Positions 19,397 through 29,148 of a stretch of DNA of 35,735 nt are shown here, piece by piece. The stretch lies in assembly GCA_023807065.1 (NCBI GenBank), contig JAJJLU010003719.1, forward strand, positions 1 to 35,735, given 5' to 3'. The stretch comes from Isotricha intestinalis (Eukaryota > Ciliophora > Litostomatea > Vestibuliferida > Isotrichidae). A model generated the notes under the pieces. That model was not told where the DNA came from. It saw only the letters and a program-made list of their open reading frames with translations, and searched no databases. Within the stretch, counting starts at the first letter, position 1. Each line of letters opens with the position of its first letter. The translations under genes and the position numbers were made by a program.

Positions 19397-20701
19397 ATGT
19401 TCCAAATAAATATTATTACTAATTCACAAAAGAATTTAGAAACTATAGAAAAAAATAATATATTTTATGATAATATAGATGGAGAAGTTAAATTATATAG
19501 AATTCCTTCAGAAAATATATCATTAACAGATAAATTTGAAACATTTCGTTTTTTACCTATAAGTAGAACAAACTTAATATTTATAATAGCAATCCCAGAA
19601 AATTGTACAAATGAAAATATAATAAATTACTTTGGTAAAGAAGTAGAAAAAATAAAAGGAATTTTATTCATAAAATCCCAAAATAAATTTACAAGTTTAA
19701 TAATACATTTCAACAATCAAGACTCAGCAGATAATTTTTATTATCAATTTAAAACAAAAAATTATTCTGAAAATAAAAGTGAATTTCTATATTGTGTTTT
19801 TATATCAAAAATATTATATAATGATGATGAAAAAAATAATAATTTAAATATAACAGAAATGCCAACATGTCCTTTATGTATAGAAAAGGTAGAACCAAGT
19901 TCAATTGGAATAGAAACAATGTTAAATATATTTCCTTGTAATAGATGGTTAAATTATAAAAAAAATTGTAAAGTATGTTCTAAATTCCCATATATTAATT
20001 TATTAAAATGTGAAAAATGTGAAAATTTAAATTCAAATTCATTATGGTGTTGTTTAATATGCGGATTTATCGGTTGTAATAGATATGAAGAAAAACATTT
20101 AATTTTACATTATAAAGAAACTAATCATAGATATTCAATTGAATTAAGTACTCAAAGAATATGGGATTATATGACAGATAAATTTGTTCATCGAATAATT
20201 AATACTGAACATTCTCAAATATTATTAGAAGATAATAATAATATTGAAGAAGCTCCTTCTACTCAAGAATTTTTACAGAGAATGGAAAATGTTATTGATG
20301 AATATAATAAAGTACTTGCTACTCAATTAGAATTACAAAGAAAATATTATGAAGATGAAGTTAAAAAAATGGAAGAGAAATATAATAATAATAATAATAG
20401 TAAGTTAAATAGTGTTTTAGATGATATTAAAAAAAAAAAATATAAAATTAAATTAAATCAAAAGTTATATAAGGATTGTGTTAAGAAATTAGGAGAACAA
20501 GATAAACAAATTGAAAAGATTAAAGATGATATTGAACTAAATAAAAATTTTATTAAGAATATTATGGAAGATAATGAAAAAGTAAAAAGAGGAGAAGTTA
20601 AAAATAAAATTATCGAAGAAAAAGAAATAACAATTAAAAAACAAAAAGAAAAAATTGATTTTTTACAAAAAGAACTTGAGAAATATTATTCAGAGTTATA
20701 A
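19397..20701 (+). CDS. BRAP2-family protein with degenerate RING
   Basis: 434 residues with the BRAP2/IMP layout. Residues about 50-140 match the N-terminal BRAP2 RRM-like domain (FRFLPISRTNLIFIIAIPE). A RING-like segment follows at 158-194, a UBP-type zinc finger at 205-255, and a coiled coil at about 290-434. The zinc finger keeps C205, C208, C218/C219, C222, C227, H234, H238 and H244, so ubiquitin binding is plausible. The RING keeps C158, C161, C181, C191 and C194, but the middle Cys-His-x-x-His ligands are absent: the family's LCNHSFHSQC region reads LNIFPC here. In other eukaryotes BRAP2 is a Ras-responsive E3 ligase. This copy may have lost E3 activity or may coordinate zinc differently. 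Confidence 0.88.
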   Translation: MFQINIITNSQKNLETIEKNNIFYDNIDGEVKLYRIPSENISLTDKFETFRFLPISRTNLIFIIAIPENCTNENIINYFGKEVEKIKGILFIKSQNKFTSLIIHFNNQDSADNFYYQFKTKNYSENKSEFLYCVFISKILYNDDEKNNNLNITEMPTCPLCIEKVEPSSIGIETMLNIFPCNRWLNYKKNCKVCSKFPYINLLKCEKCENLNSNSLWCCLICGFIGCNRYEEKHLILHYKETNHRYSIELSTQRIWDYMTDKFVHRIINTEHSQILLEDNNNIEEAPSTQEFLQRMENVIDEYNKVLATQLELQRKYYEDEVKKMEEKYNNNNNSKLNSVLDDIKKKKYKIKLNQKLYKDCVKKLGEQDKQIEKIKDDIELNKNFIKNIMEDNEKVKRGEVKNKIIEEKEITIKKQKEKIDFLQKELEKYYSEL

Positions 20702-21222
20702 TTAAGTATTTTAAATAGTTTCAAGTGCATTTATGCTATTTACCTTTATCAAATTGAATACTTTTAATAATTTAATTACATTAAATAAATTTTAATATTT
20801 AAAAAAATAATTGTAATTTAAGAGACCTATTAAAATTATTTTTTATGTAATTTAAAATATTATCTCTAAAATAATTTTCTAAATTCGATAATTTATTATT
20901 CAATTCTTCTTACATCTTTATTATAAGAAAAAAAATTAAGATTTTATTTAATTTGATTTATTTATTTAATCAAGAATTAAATATTCTAAATTTAATAAAA
21001 AAAAAGTTTATTATAAAAAAATAGAATTTAATATTTTTCATCTTATAACCGACAGAAATCAACAAAAAAAAAAAATTCCCAAAATTCAAAAATTTCAAAA
21101 AAAAAAAAATTTTAAAAACCTTATTTAAATCCCAAAAACAAAACAAAATTATTTCTTACCAAATAAAAAATCAATAAACCCGATAAAAAAAAAAAAATAA
21201 AATTAAATCAAAATATAAAAAT
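20702..21222. other. Intergenic, with a possible small relic on the minus strand
   Basis: 521 bp between converging genes. On the - strand, ATG at 20915-20913 is followed at once by TAA and then 36 open codons to a TAA at 20799, with content EELNNKLSNLENYF. This may be a small gene broken at codon 2, or chance. The 21060-21200 part is made of long A runs mixed with C and holds nothing recognisable. Confidence 0.35.
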
Positions 21223-21804
21223 TTAATTAACTCCCCAAATTTCAGGAATTAAACTAACAAAATATTTAGCATTATCAGGAGGTAACAAAGCATACATATC
21301 TCTATGTAAATTAATAAATTCTTTTTCATTAATACTTAAACCTCCAACAGCAGCAAAATTAATTCCAGCTTCAAATTTCTCTTTAGCAAAATCGACTTTT
21401 CTTCCAAAAATAGAAACTAAAGGTAATTTCTTAATATTAACATATTTCCAAACATCATTAATTTCAATAATTCCATTTTTATTTAATTTACTAAACACAT
21501 CTTTACATGTTTTAACTAATAAATGAGGTGGTTCAATTGTAAATAAATCACTGAATTTATGTACTGATATTGAATCTTCATCTTTCTTTATTTGTTTTAT
21601 TAATGTTGATTGCTCATTTTTTGTTAAAAATATTCCAAATTCTGAAAGAAAGGCATCTAATCCTGATATTGATATTGATTTTGAACCTGAAAAATCTTGA
21701 GTGTATATTGTTGATAATAATTCGTTTAAAGAATATATTTGACGGTTGTAACGCATTTGGTTAATCATCTTTGTTAAAACAAATTCTATACTGTTGTCTC
21801 CCAT
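21223..21804 (-). CDS. Calcyphosine-like EF-hand protein
   Basis: 193 residues from ATG at 21804. The layout is four EF-hand-like helix-loop-helix units: loops near 37-48 (DFSGSKSISISG), 75-86 (DEDSISVHKF), 108-119 (NKNGIIEINDVW) and 153-164 (VGGLSINEKEF). The loops have lost most canonical Asp/Glu ligands, so calcium binding is probably weak or absent. The C-terminus (LLPPDNAKYFVSLIPEIWGV) resembles the end of calcyphosine-type proteins, where a Trp closes the last hand. Such proteins are often ciliary or cytosolic. The start faces the next gene across 117 bp. The family is likely; the role is unknown. Confidence 0.7.
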   Translation of the reverse strand: MGDNSIEFVLTKMINQMRYNRQIYSLNELLSTIYTQDFSGSKSISISGLDAFLSEFGIFLTKNEQSTLIKQIKKDEDSISVHKFSDLFTIEPPHLLVKTCKDVFSKLNKNGIIEINDVWKYVNIKKLPLVSIFGRKVDFAKEKFEAGINFAAVGGLSINEKEFINLHRDMYALLPPDNAKYFVSLIPEIWGVN

Positions 21805-21921
21805 TTTTTTTATTGGATTTTTTAATAATTTTTTTTTTTTGGTTTTTTTATTTATTTTTGAGGTTTATTTTTAATTATTTTTTATATTAAATTAAGAATT
21901 AATTAAAATAAGAATTTAAAA
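21805..21921. promoter_or_regulatory. Short divergent promoter region
   Basis: Only 117 bp separate the start codons of the EF-hand gene (-) and the next gene (+). Promoters must be compact or shared. The stretch is T-rich on the EF-hand side, and no motif is recognised. Confidence 0.35.
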
Positions 21922-22980
21922 ATGTTTAGGGAGTATATGAAAAAAATTGGAAGAACAAATCTTTTTCAAACTCAAATAAATTTAATTAAATCAGATAAAC
22001 CAAAAGAAATAAATAGAGAAAAAGATAAATTATTTTTTGATTTTTTAAATATTCAAGAACCTATACCTGAATTTGAACCAAAATTAGAAGAACCATTATT
22101 AGAAGTAAATAATTTTAAATTAGAAAATGCATTTTATAATGCTTTTGAAAAAATGAAAAAAGAATCAACTTGGAAAAAGTATAAATTTCCCAAAATAATA
22201 TTTATTAAATTATATCAAAATTCAAAAAAATTAAAAAAAAGAATTATAAATTATTCAATACTTCATTTAAAAAGAGCTTCTGAAGTAATTGAAAGTTATA
22301 ATCCACAATATAATATAGATAAAAAAAAACATAATTGGGAAAAGAATCCAAAAGAATCATATACTTCTTATTATAATTTTATAACAAGAAGAAATCTTAT
22401 TTTAGATAAAGAAAAAGAAAATAATAATTTAAATTATGGTTTATTTCCAAAAGAAATTGGACAAAAATCTAATATTGTAATATTAACTAGAAATAAAAAT
22501 CAAACTAATGATTTAATTTATTCTGGAAAATTATGTAATATTTATATTCAAAGTGAGTTTTCAAAAAATTCAAAAGAAAGTTTTAATAATAATAAACCTG
22601 GGAAAAAACATTATTTTTTTTCTTTTAATGAATCGAAGAATTCAGTTAAAAAAAATGATATTGAAAATGAAAAAGAAAAAGAAAATAAAATATATAAATA
22701 TAATAGTCATGATAATCTATTATTTAGAAAAAAAAATAATAGTTGTAAATTAGATAAAAAAGGAAGTAATTATTTTTATTTGGATAAGATAAATGTAAAT
22801 TTTTCTTCAAAAAGTAGGAAAAAATTTATTAATTATAAAAGTGCATCATCAAGATATAAAATGTCTTTAATTAATAAAATAAAAAAAAATACATTATATT
22901 TTCATAAAAATAATTTATCTACAACTCAAATTCCAAAACTAAAAGAATTTCTATTAAATAAAAGTGATTTTTATTATTAA
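21922..22980 (+). CDS. Basic Lys/Asn-rich protein, unrecognised
   Basis: 352 residues, ATG at 21922 and TAA at 22978. The N-terminus (MFREYMKKIGRTNLFQ) leads to an acidic-proline stretch (about 45-65: EPIPEFEPKLEEPLLE) and then a basic helical part containing WKKYKFPKIIFIKLY and IINYSILHLKRASE. The C-terminal half is Lys/Asn/Ser-rich and probably disordered. There is no signal peptide or membrane helix. I do not recognise the family. The alternation of acidic and very basic regions is compatible with a structural or nucleic-acid-binding role, which is inference. Confidence 0.75.
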   Translation: MFREYMKKIGRTNLFQTQINLIKSDKPKEINREKDKLFFDFLNIQEPIPEFEPKLEEPLLEVNNFKLENAFYNAFEKMKKESTWKKYKFPKIIFIKLYQNSKKLKKRIINYSILHLKRASEVIESYNPQYNIDKKKHNWEKNPKESYTSYYNFITRRNLILDKEKENNNLNYGLFPKEIGQKSNIVILTRNKNQTNDLIYSGKLCNIYIQSEFSKNSKESFNNNKPGKKHYFFSFNESKNSVKKNDIENEKEKENKIYKYNSHDNLLFRKKNNSCKLDKKGSNYFYLDKINVNFSSKSRKKFINYKSASSRYKMSLINKIKKNTLYFHKNNLSTTQIPKLKEFLLNKSDFYY

Positions 22981-23252
22981 AATACATAATGATACTCTTA
23001 ATATATTATAATATATATACATTTAAAATAAAAATAAAAATATAAAAATTAAAATAAAGTTGAATTATATACAAAATAAAATCGATGAAATATCTTCAAT
23101 GATTCAACCAAATTCTCAGTCAAAATAAAATATAAAAAAATATATAAAAATCCATAATTTTTGAACTTGAATAAATTTTAAATTTTCTAAATTTGAATTA
23201 AATAATTATCTCACAGTTTAAATTCAAAATAAAAATTATTATATTTAAGAAA

Positions 23253-26200
23253 ATGGAAAAAAAAGGAATATATCAAAAAGAATTAACATTAATTCAATTA
23301 TGTGAAGATTTAATCAAACAAAAAGAAATAAATCCAAAAAGAAATGAAATAGAAAATATAAGTGAATATTCTCATTATACAAGAATAAATTTTAATGAAA
23401 AAGAAAAACAATTATATATAAATTTATTATTAAAATATGAAATAGATAAATTATTAAAAAATGATACAATAAATGAAAAAGGAATAGAAAAAGGAGAATT
23501 TAATTGGTGTTTTTATTGTAGAGGTCAAGCAAATTTTTTTTGTGATAGAATAAATTTTCCTGTTTGTTCTCATAATTGTGAAAATAAAATAACAGAACTT
23601 GAAAATATTGTAAATACAATAATTATTTCTAATATTGAAAGATATCAAGTTTTAGATGATTATTTAAATATGATACAATTATTTAGTTTAGCTATTAAAG
23701 CTTATACTAATGAACATGGGATTAAAATCAAAAAAAAAATAAATTTACAATTTATTATTCTTGATATTATTTTAAATATTTTTAAAAAAATTGAAAAAAA
23801 AAATTTTGAGAGAATAAATTCTATTCTTGCTGATTATTTATTTCCTGCAATTATTAAAGTTATGGTTTTTTCTAAAGAATATAATGAATTAAAGATTTTT
23901 AAAAAAAGTTTTGAAATTATTTATTTTATTTTGAATAATAAAGAACAAAATTGGAAATTAGAAATTCATTCTCATATTTTAATTATTGTAAATGATATTA
24001 TTATACCTATTTTATCTGGGGATAATTATGAGTTTAAAGAATATTTAATTGATTTTTTTATGGAAAATAATTCTTTATTATTTGAATTAAACATTAATTA
24101 TGATTGTGAATTCTATACACCTTATATTTATCAAAGAATTTTAGAAATATTAACTAAATATATTGATGGAATGTATAATCAAAAAAATGAAAAAAATAAA
24201 AAACTAAAAACTATAAGATTTAAATGTTTAGATTTAGTTAATAAAATGATAAATAATTTATATTCAGTTACCCTTGATTCAATATCTAAAATCAATTTAG
24301 AAGAAAATTTAAATGAAATTAATAGAATTAAAAAGAAGATTGAATATAGAAAAATTATAAATAAAGCTGTTGATAAATTTAATATGAATCCATCTTTAGT
24401 TTTAAAATATTTAGAAGAAAATAATTTAATTATTTCTCCAAGAGAATATAATCATTTAAGAGATAAAATTCAAATAAATTATAAAGAAGAAAAAGATATT
24501 ATTGATTCTAATTTAATGAATTATTTTACTGATTTTCCTTTAATTTATGAGGAAAAAGATAAAGAAATCATTATAAAAAAATTTTTATCAAAAAATATTT
24601 TAATCAATTCAATAATAACATATGATGATTATACTTCATATATTATTTCTATATTTATAAGATATTCATTAAATAAATTAGATAAAAAACAAATATCTAA
24701 TTATTTATCTCAAAGTAGTCCTTTTAATATTAAAGTTTTAACCTATTTTATTGAAAGTTTCCATTTTAAAAATTATGATATTTGTGAAGCTTTACATTTA
24801 ATTTTTGATATACTTCCTTTTAATAATGAAAAAGAAATTATTGATAGAATAATTAAAATTATTATTGAAAAATATGTTTTAGATAATTTTAATAATGAAA
24901 AATATCCTTTTAATAATAAAGAATATTTTTCCAAGCTTTCATCAATGTGTATTGAAATATCAAGTGATATGAATAAAAAAAAAGGAAAAATTAAACCAAT
25001 GAATAATTATATAAAATCAATAACAGATTATATAAAAAATAATATAAATGAAAATATAAGAATTTATGGTTATTCATATATTTGTAATATTTATAATAAA
25101 ATTCTTTCTTGGCCTTTACAGTTTAATGTTTTTACAAACAAAGCAGAAAATATTATGTACAAAGTTGATTTATATAAAAGATGTGATTTATTTAATAAAA
25201 AATATAAAGGAATCTCAGAAATAAATAATAATGATATTAAAAATATTTTAGAAAGTTCATGGACTTATTTTTTAGGAATTTTTTCAAAAATTTTAATTTC
25301 ATACAATGAAAATACTACATGTTTAAGAAGTATAGAAACAATATTATTATTTGCAAAAACATGTGGAATAACAAAATTATATACTATAAGTGATGCATTT
25401 ATAAATACAATAATAAATTCATCAAACATTTTTTTTGATAATAAAGAATTAGATTCAAAAAGTATTTTATGTTTAAATACTTTAATATCATTTATTGAAT
25501 TAAATGGACAATATATTTCTTCAGGTTGGTTAAATATAATTCAAATGATAAGTAAAATTGATCAATATCAGCATTGTCCTTTCAGTAAAAATAATACAAC
25601 AAAGAAAGAAATTTATTTAAAGAATTCAAATAAATTATCTTTTATATCATTTGATATTATTTTTGAATCAACTGTAAAATATAATATTGAAATACTTGAA
25701 CAATTTATTAATTCTTTATGTGAAATTTCCAGAATAGAATTATCAATAAGTGAAGATAGATTATTTTGTTTACAAAAAATGGTTGAAATTTTAGGTTTTA
25801 ATGTTAATAGAAAACAAGACGAATTAGATATTATTTATAATAAAATTTCTGAACATTTTTTATATATCATTTCTAGATATCATAAAAATGAAATTTTATT
25901 TATTTATTCTATGGATTCTTTAAGACAAATTGTAATTAAAATTTTAAATAATAATAATAATTTTATTAAAAACTTTGAAACTACTTTATTAAGGCCTTTT
26001 GAAATTATTTTTAATGATAATTTAAAAAAAGGAAAAAAGTTAGAAATTGTTATGGATTGTTTTTCTAATATTATTGAAAATGTTAAAAAAATTAAAAAAG
26101 GATGGATTGTATTATTTAATATTATGCAAAGTATTATTTTAGAAAAAATTGAAGATTTTTATCCTTTAATTTTGAATATTTTAAAAGAAAATGAAAAAGA

Positions 26201-27659
26201 ATTTGAAAATGATATTTCAAATTTTATTGAAAATTACCAAGAATGTTTAAAAAATTTATCTAAAATTTATTTAGAAGAAAAATTAAGAAATGATATAAAA
26301 ATTTTATTAACTAAATTATTGAAAAACATTTATAAAATAAATATCAAAGATAAAAAAGTTCATTTGTTAAAAATTTTTATTCATTCTCTTGATGATATAA
26401 TAAATAATAATCCAAATTTACATACTAATTTAATTTTTGATTTAATGTATGAAAGTTTAGAAGAAGAAATAAAATTAAATGAAAAAAACAAAGAAAATGG
26501 AGCTCCAGTTGATAAAAAAATTGAAAAAAAATTTGAAAATAATTTTTTGTTTTTATTTTGTTTATTTATTCAACCTCATTTAGTCAGTTTATTGTTAAGT
26601 AGATTTAAATATATAAAAAGTGAAAATACATTTTATAAATCAATTCAAGAAGGGAAAAATATTGAAGAAAATTCCCTTAATATTATTTTAATATGTGAAA
26701 CTAATAATACAAATTTAATAACAAATAATTTAAATGAAGAAGATGTTGAAATAATAAAAAATATAAATAAAGAAATTATTGAAGATAAAGAATATTTAAA
26801 AAAAAAATTTGAAATTTATAGAGATTTATCTCCTACTCAATATGAAGAAATCTTAGAATTATTTTTTCAAAATTTTGAAAAATATAAAAACAGTTATCCT
26901 TTACTTTATCATAATTTATTAATTGTTTTATTACAATTGAGTATTTATAATAAATCATCAAAATTAATTTTTCAAATTTTAGAAAAATATTTAATCAATG
27001 AAATAGAAAATTTAAACGAATTAATTTTCAAAAATATTATATCATGTATATTTACTATATTAGAATTTTTAAAAGAAATAAGTATAAATCCTTCTGAAGA
27101 AAATTATAATGAAATAATATATTTTACTTATAATTTTGGAAATTTTTTGTTACAATTATTATCTAAACTTTTTGATTTTGAAAAGATAAATTTTAATATG
27201 AAAGAAATGTATAAAAATCTTTGTATTATAAATAGAAATTTAACAAAAACAGAAATTAATAATAAATTAAATCTGTCAAAAATTATTATTTCTAAACAAG
27301 ACATAGATACATTTAAATTAATATCAAATATTAAAACAAAAATAATTTCAAAATATAAAGATATAAAAGAATTATATGATGATTCAATTATAAATTCTAT
27401 AAATTATATATGTCAAATATATGAAAAATCTAATAATGAAGAAAAAAATGAATTACTTTCTGTTGTTGAATCTGAAATTGAAAATGTTATTCCTAATTTT
27501 TTAACAATAATGAGTAAAGAAGAATTAAAAAATTTATTTAATATTCTTTTGATTTTAATGGAATCAAATAATAAAAATATTAGAAAAATATCAAAATCAA
27601 TAATTATAAAATTAGTTAAAGATAAATTATGTATTTTTAAATCATTTAAAAATAAATAA
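23253..27659 (+). CDS. Sec7-family ARF-GEF-like protein, divergent catalytic motif
   Basis: 1468 residues. The N-terminus carries a cysteine-rich treble-clef/HIT-like motif at 85-109 (WCFYC, then C97, C105, C109). Long helical-repeat regions surround a Sec7 domain at about 367-600, the ARF guanine-exchange module of BIG/Sec7 proteins. Its landmarks are KFNMNPSLVLKYLEENNLI, ISNYLSQSSPFNIKVL (family YLGE-x-x-x-FNI) and EIIDRIIKIIIEKY (family LPGEAQKIDR-type). At the catalytic glutamate-finger position the protein has Gln (Q487). The family FRLPGEAQ loop reads ILPFNNEK. About 60 extra residues separate the first helices from the YLSQ motif. The rest is HEAT/armadillo-like helices. It may be an inactive or unusual GEF on Golgi/endosome membranes. 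Homology of the domain is likely, not proven. Confidence 0.75.
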   Translation: MEKKGIYQKELTLIQLCEDLIKQKEINPKRNEIENISEYSHYTRINFNEKEKQLYINLLLKYEIDKLLKNDTINEKGIEKGEFNWCFYCRGQANFFCDRINFPVCSHNCENKITELENIVNTIIISNIERYQVLDDYLNMIQLFSLAIKAYTNEHGIKIKKKINLQFIILDIILNIFKKIEKKNFERINSILADYLFPAIIKVMVFSKEYNELKIFKKSFEIIYFILNNKEQNWKLEIHSHILIIVNDIIIPILSGDNYEFKEYLIDFFMENNSLLFELNINYDCEFYTPYIYQRILEILTKYIDGMYNQKNEKNKKLKTIRFKCLDLVNKMINNLYSVTLDSISKINLEENLNEINRIKKKIEYRKIINKAVDKFNMNPSLVLKYLEENNLIISPREYNHLRDKIQINYKEEKDIIDSNLMNYFTDFPLIYEEKDKEIIIKKFLSKNILINSIITYDDYTSYIISIFIRYSLNKLDKKQISNYLSQSSPFNIKVLTYFIESFHFKNYDICEALHLIFDILPFNNEKEIIDRIIKIIIEKYVLDNFNNEKYPFNNKEYFSKLSSMCIEISSDMNKKKGKIKPMNNYIKSITDYIKNNINENIRIYGYSYICNIYNKILSWPLQFNVFTNKAENIMYKVDLYKRCDLFNKKYKGISEINNNDIKNILESSWTYFLGIFSKILISYNENTTCLRSIETILLFAKTCGITKLYTISDAFINTIINSSNIFFDNKELDSKSILCLNTLISFIELNGQYISSGWLNIIQMISKIDQYQHCPFSKNNTTKKEIYLKNSNKLSFISFDIIFESTVKYNIEILEQFINSLCEISRIELSISEDRLFCLQKMVEILGFNVNRKQDELDIIYNKISEHFLYIISRYHKNEILFIYSMDSLRQIVIKILNNNNNFIKNFETTLLRPFEIIFNDNLKKGKKLEIVMDCFSNIIENVKKIKKGWIVLFNIMQSIILEKIEDFYPLILNILKENEKEFENDISNFIENYQECLKNLSKIYLEEKLRNDIKILLTKLLKNIYKINIKDKKVHLLKIFIHSLDDIINNNPNLHTNLIFDLMYESLEEEIKLNEKNKENGAPVDKKIEKKFENNFLFLFCLFIQPHLVSLLLSRFKYIKSENTFYKSIQEGKNIEENSLNIILICETNNTNLITNNLNEEDVEIIKNINKEIIEDKEYLKKKFEIYRDLSPTQYEEILELFFQNFEKYKNSYPLLYHNLLIVLLQLSIYNKSSKLIFQILEKYLINEIENLNELIFKNIISCIFTILEFLKEISINPSEENYNEIIYFTYNFGNFLLQLLSKLFDFEKINFNMKEMYKNLCIINRNLTKTEINNKLNLSKIIISKQDIDTFKLISNIKTKIISKYKDIKELYDDSIINSINYICQIYEKSNNEEKNELLSVVESEIENVIPNFLTIMSKEELKNLFNILLILMESNNKNIRKISKSIIIKLVKDKLCIFKSFKNK

Positions 27660-27803
27660 ATATTATATAAATTTTATGAAAATGATTCAACTAAAAATTT
27701 TTCAAAATATTTATCAAATTTAATATGTTTATATAATAAATTAAATTATACTCTTTTAATATCTTATTCATTAGTACCTTCAAATAAAAGAAATTTAAAA
27801 TAA
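27660..27803 (+). other. In-frame open extension after the Sec7 stop codon
   Basis: After TAA at 27657-27659 the same frame is open for 47 codons to TAA at 27801-27803. It reads FYENDSTKNF, YLSNLICLYNKL and SLVPSNKRN, which is coding-like and helical. With stops expected roughly every ten codons in such DNA, this suggests a recent nonsense mutation (for example CAA to TAA) or readthrough. The rest of the spacer (27804-28070) shows nothing convincing. Confidence 0.45.
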
Positions 27804-28070
27804 ATCATAGACCATTTCATTTTTTTCGATTTTTTCATCTTAAAATCCTCTTTTATAAATAACTTAAATAAGTATTATTTAAAAAAAAACTTTTTAAAAA
27901 CTAAAAAACATAAAAACCCAATTTGAAAATAAAAGAAAGATAAATCCTTTGTTTATATTATTTTTAGTTTAGATGATAATAATAATAGATTTCTGAATTT
28001 ATGAGACTATAATATTGAAATGATAATTTTTTTATATATTTATTTCTTAATTATGTTTTTATTAATTTAA

Positions 28071-29057
28071 TTAAAATTCAATTAAGTTTATATTATTATT
28101 GTTATTATTATTATTGTTGTTATTATTATTATTTGTGTTGTTTGAAGAATTATTTTGTTCGATGTTGCCAAATTCAACAAATGGATTATAATATCCTTGA
28201 TTATTATTGTTGTTTGTCTGATTAGGAATATTGTTCATCATTGAAAATGGATTATTTTGTAAATTTATTGTTTTTGGTTCATTATCTTGAACATTAAAAT
28301 CAAATAAATTTACACCACTATTATTTACATTAACTTGACTTTGGTTATTTTCTCCTGTAAAATCAAAAGACAATAAATCTTGATTTTGATTATTATTATT
28401 TATTGGAATATTTTTATTATTCATATTTTTATTTTCATTAATTTTCTTATTATTATTATCATCATCACTACTACTACTTTTACTATCATCATTGTCACTG
28501 GTTAAATCATATTTATTTTTTTTCTTTTTAAAACTTGCTTTTTTTTTATTTATTTCTTTTTCTTTTTTATCTTTTTCAAAATTATATCTTCCTAATCTAC
28601 TTAATAATCCTCCTTGAAAAACAATTTCTTGTTTTTTTTCTTTTTCTCTTTCAAAACTATAATCATCTCTTTCTTTTTCAATTAAATCATCACTTTCTAA
28701 AATTTGATAAATATTCTTGGCTTTATTTCTTATATTTTCAGCCCCATTTACTTCATAATTAAACTTTGTTAAAACATAAATTAATTCTTTACAATTTTTT
28801 ATTTCATATATAAATAATTTTGAAGCACCTTTAATTAAATTGTCTACTAAATTTAAAGTTTTATATATATTTTTCCATTCAGTGAAATTTGAATTTAAAT
28901 TATTTCTTATTGTTTTAATTATAATTTCTACATTTTCTGGTTTATCAGATCTTTCAAATAATTGATCTAAAAAATATGTGTAATCTTGTTGAGAAATATT
29001 TTTATCTCCAGTTAAAAAATTTAAAAGATCATTTGTTGAATAATAAAAAAACTCCAT
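28071..29057 (-). CDS. Epsin-like ENTH-domain endocytic adaptor
   Basis: 328 residues. The N-terminal 145 residues are an ENTH-type superhelix (TEWKNIYKTLNLVDNLIKG, ENIRNKAKNIYQILES), the phosphoinositide-binding domain of epsins. The rest is disordered and carries endocytic peptide motifs: clathrin-box-like LLSFDF (around 225) and a terminal LIEF, an NLFDF motif, and two NPF EH-domain-binding motifs (NNPFSMM, YNPFVEF). An Asp/Ser acidic run at about 187-200 is probably a kinase target. A long poly-Asn tract sits just before the C-terminus. It is likely a clathrin adaptor at the plasma membrane or TGN. The NPF and clathrin motifs favour an endocytic epsin. Confidence 0.88.
   Translation of the reverse strand: MEFFYYSTNDLLNFLTGDKNISQQDYTYFLDQLFERSDKPENVEIIIKTIRNNLNSNFTEWKNIYKTLNLVDNLIKGASKLFIYEIKNCKELIYVLTKFNYEVNGAENIRNKAKNIYQILESDDLIEKERDDYSFEREKEKKQEIVFQGGLLSRLGRYNFEKDKKEKEINKKKASFKKKKNKYDLTSDNDDSKSSSSDDDNNNKKINENKNMNNKNIPINNNNQNQDLLSFDFTGENNQSQVNVNNSGVNLFDFNVQDNEPKTINLQNNPFSMMNNIPNQTNNNNNQGYYNPFVEFGNIEQNNSSNNTNNNNNNNNNNNNNNINLIEF
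28084..28134 (-). repeat. Poly-Asn trinucleotide tract
   Basis: A run of TTA/TTG-type trinucleotides on the + strand (AAT/AAC on the coding strand) encodes a long Asn run in the epsin-like protein. It is probably length-variable. Confidence 0.7.
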
Positions 29058-29148
29058 AATTATAATTTTTTTTTAACAAAGGAAAATATAATAAAAATCA
29101 TTAAAAAATTAATTTTAGAAAAACAAAAAAATAAATTAAATAATTATA

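Noticed and set aside
21570..21764. Open frame on the + strand opposite the EF-hand gene
   Set aside because: Short Leu/Ile-rich shadow; the - strand frame shows the EF-hand pattern.
23027..23125. 33 open codons upstream of the Sec7 gene with IDEISSMIQPNSQSK-type content
   Set aside because: In a different frame from the Sec7 gene, without ATG, no splice sites seen, and too short to support as an exon or gene.
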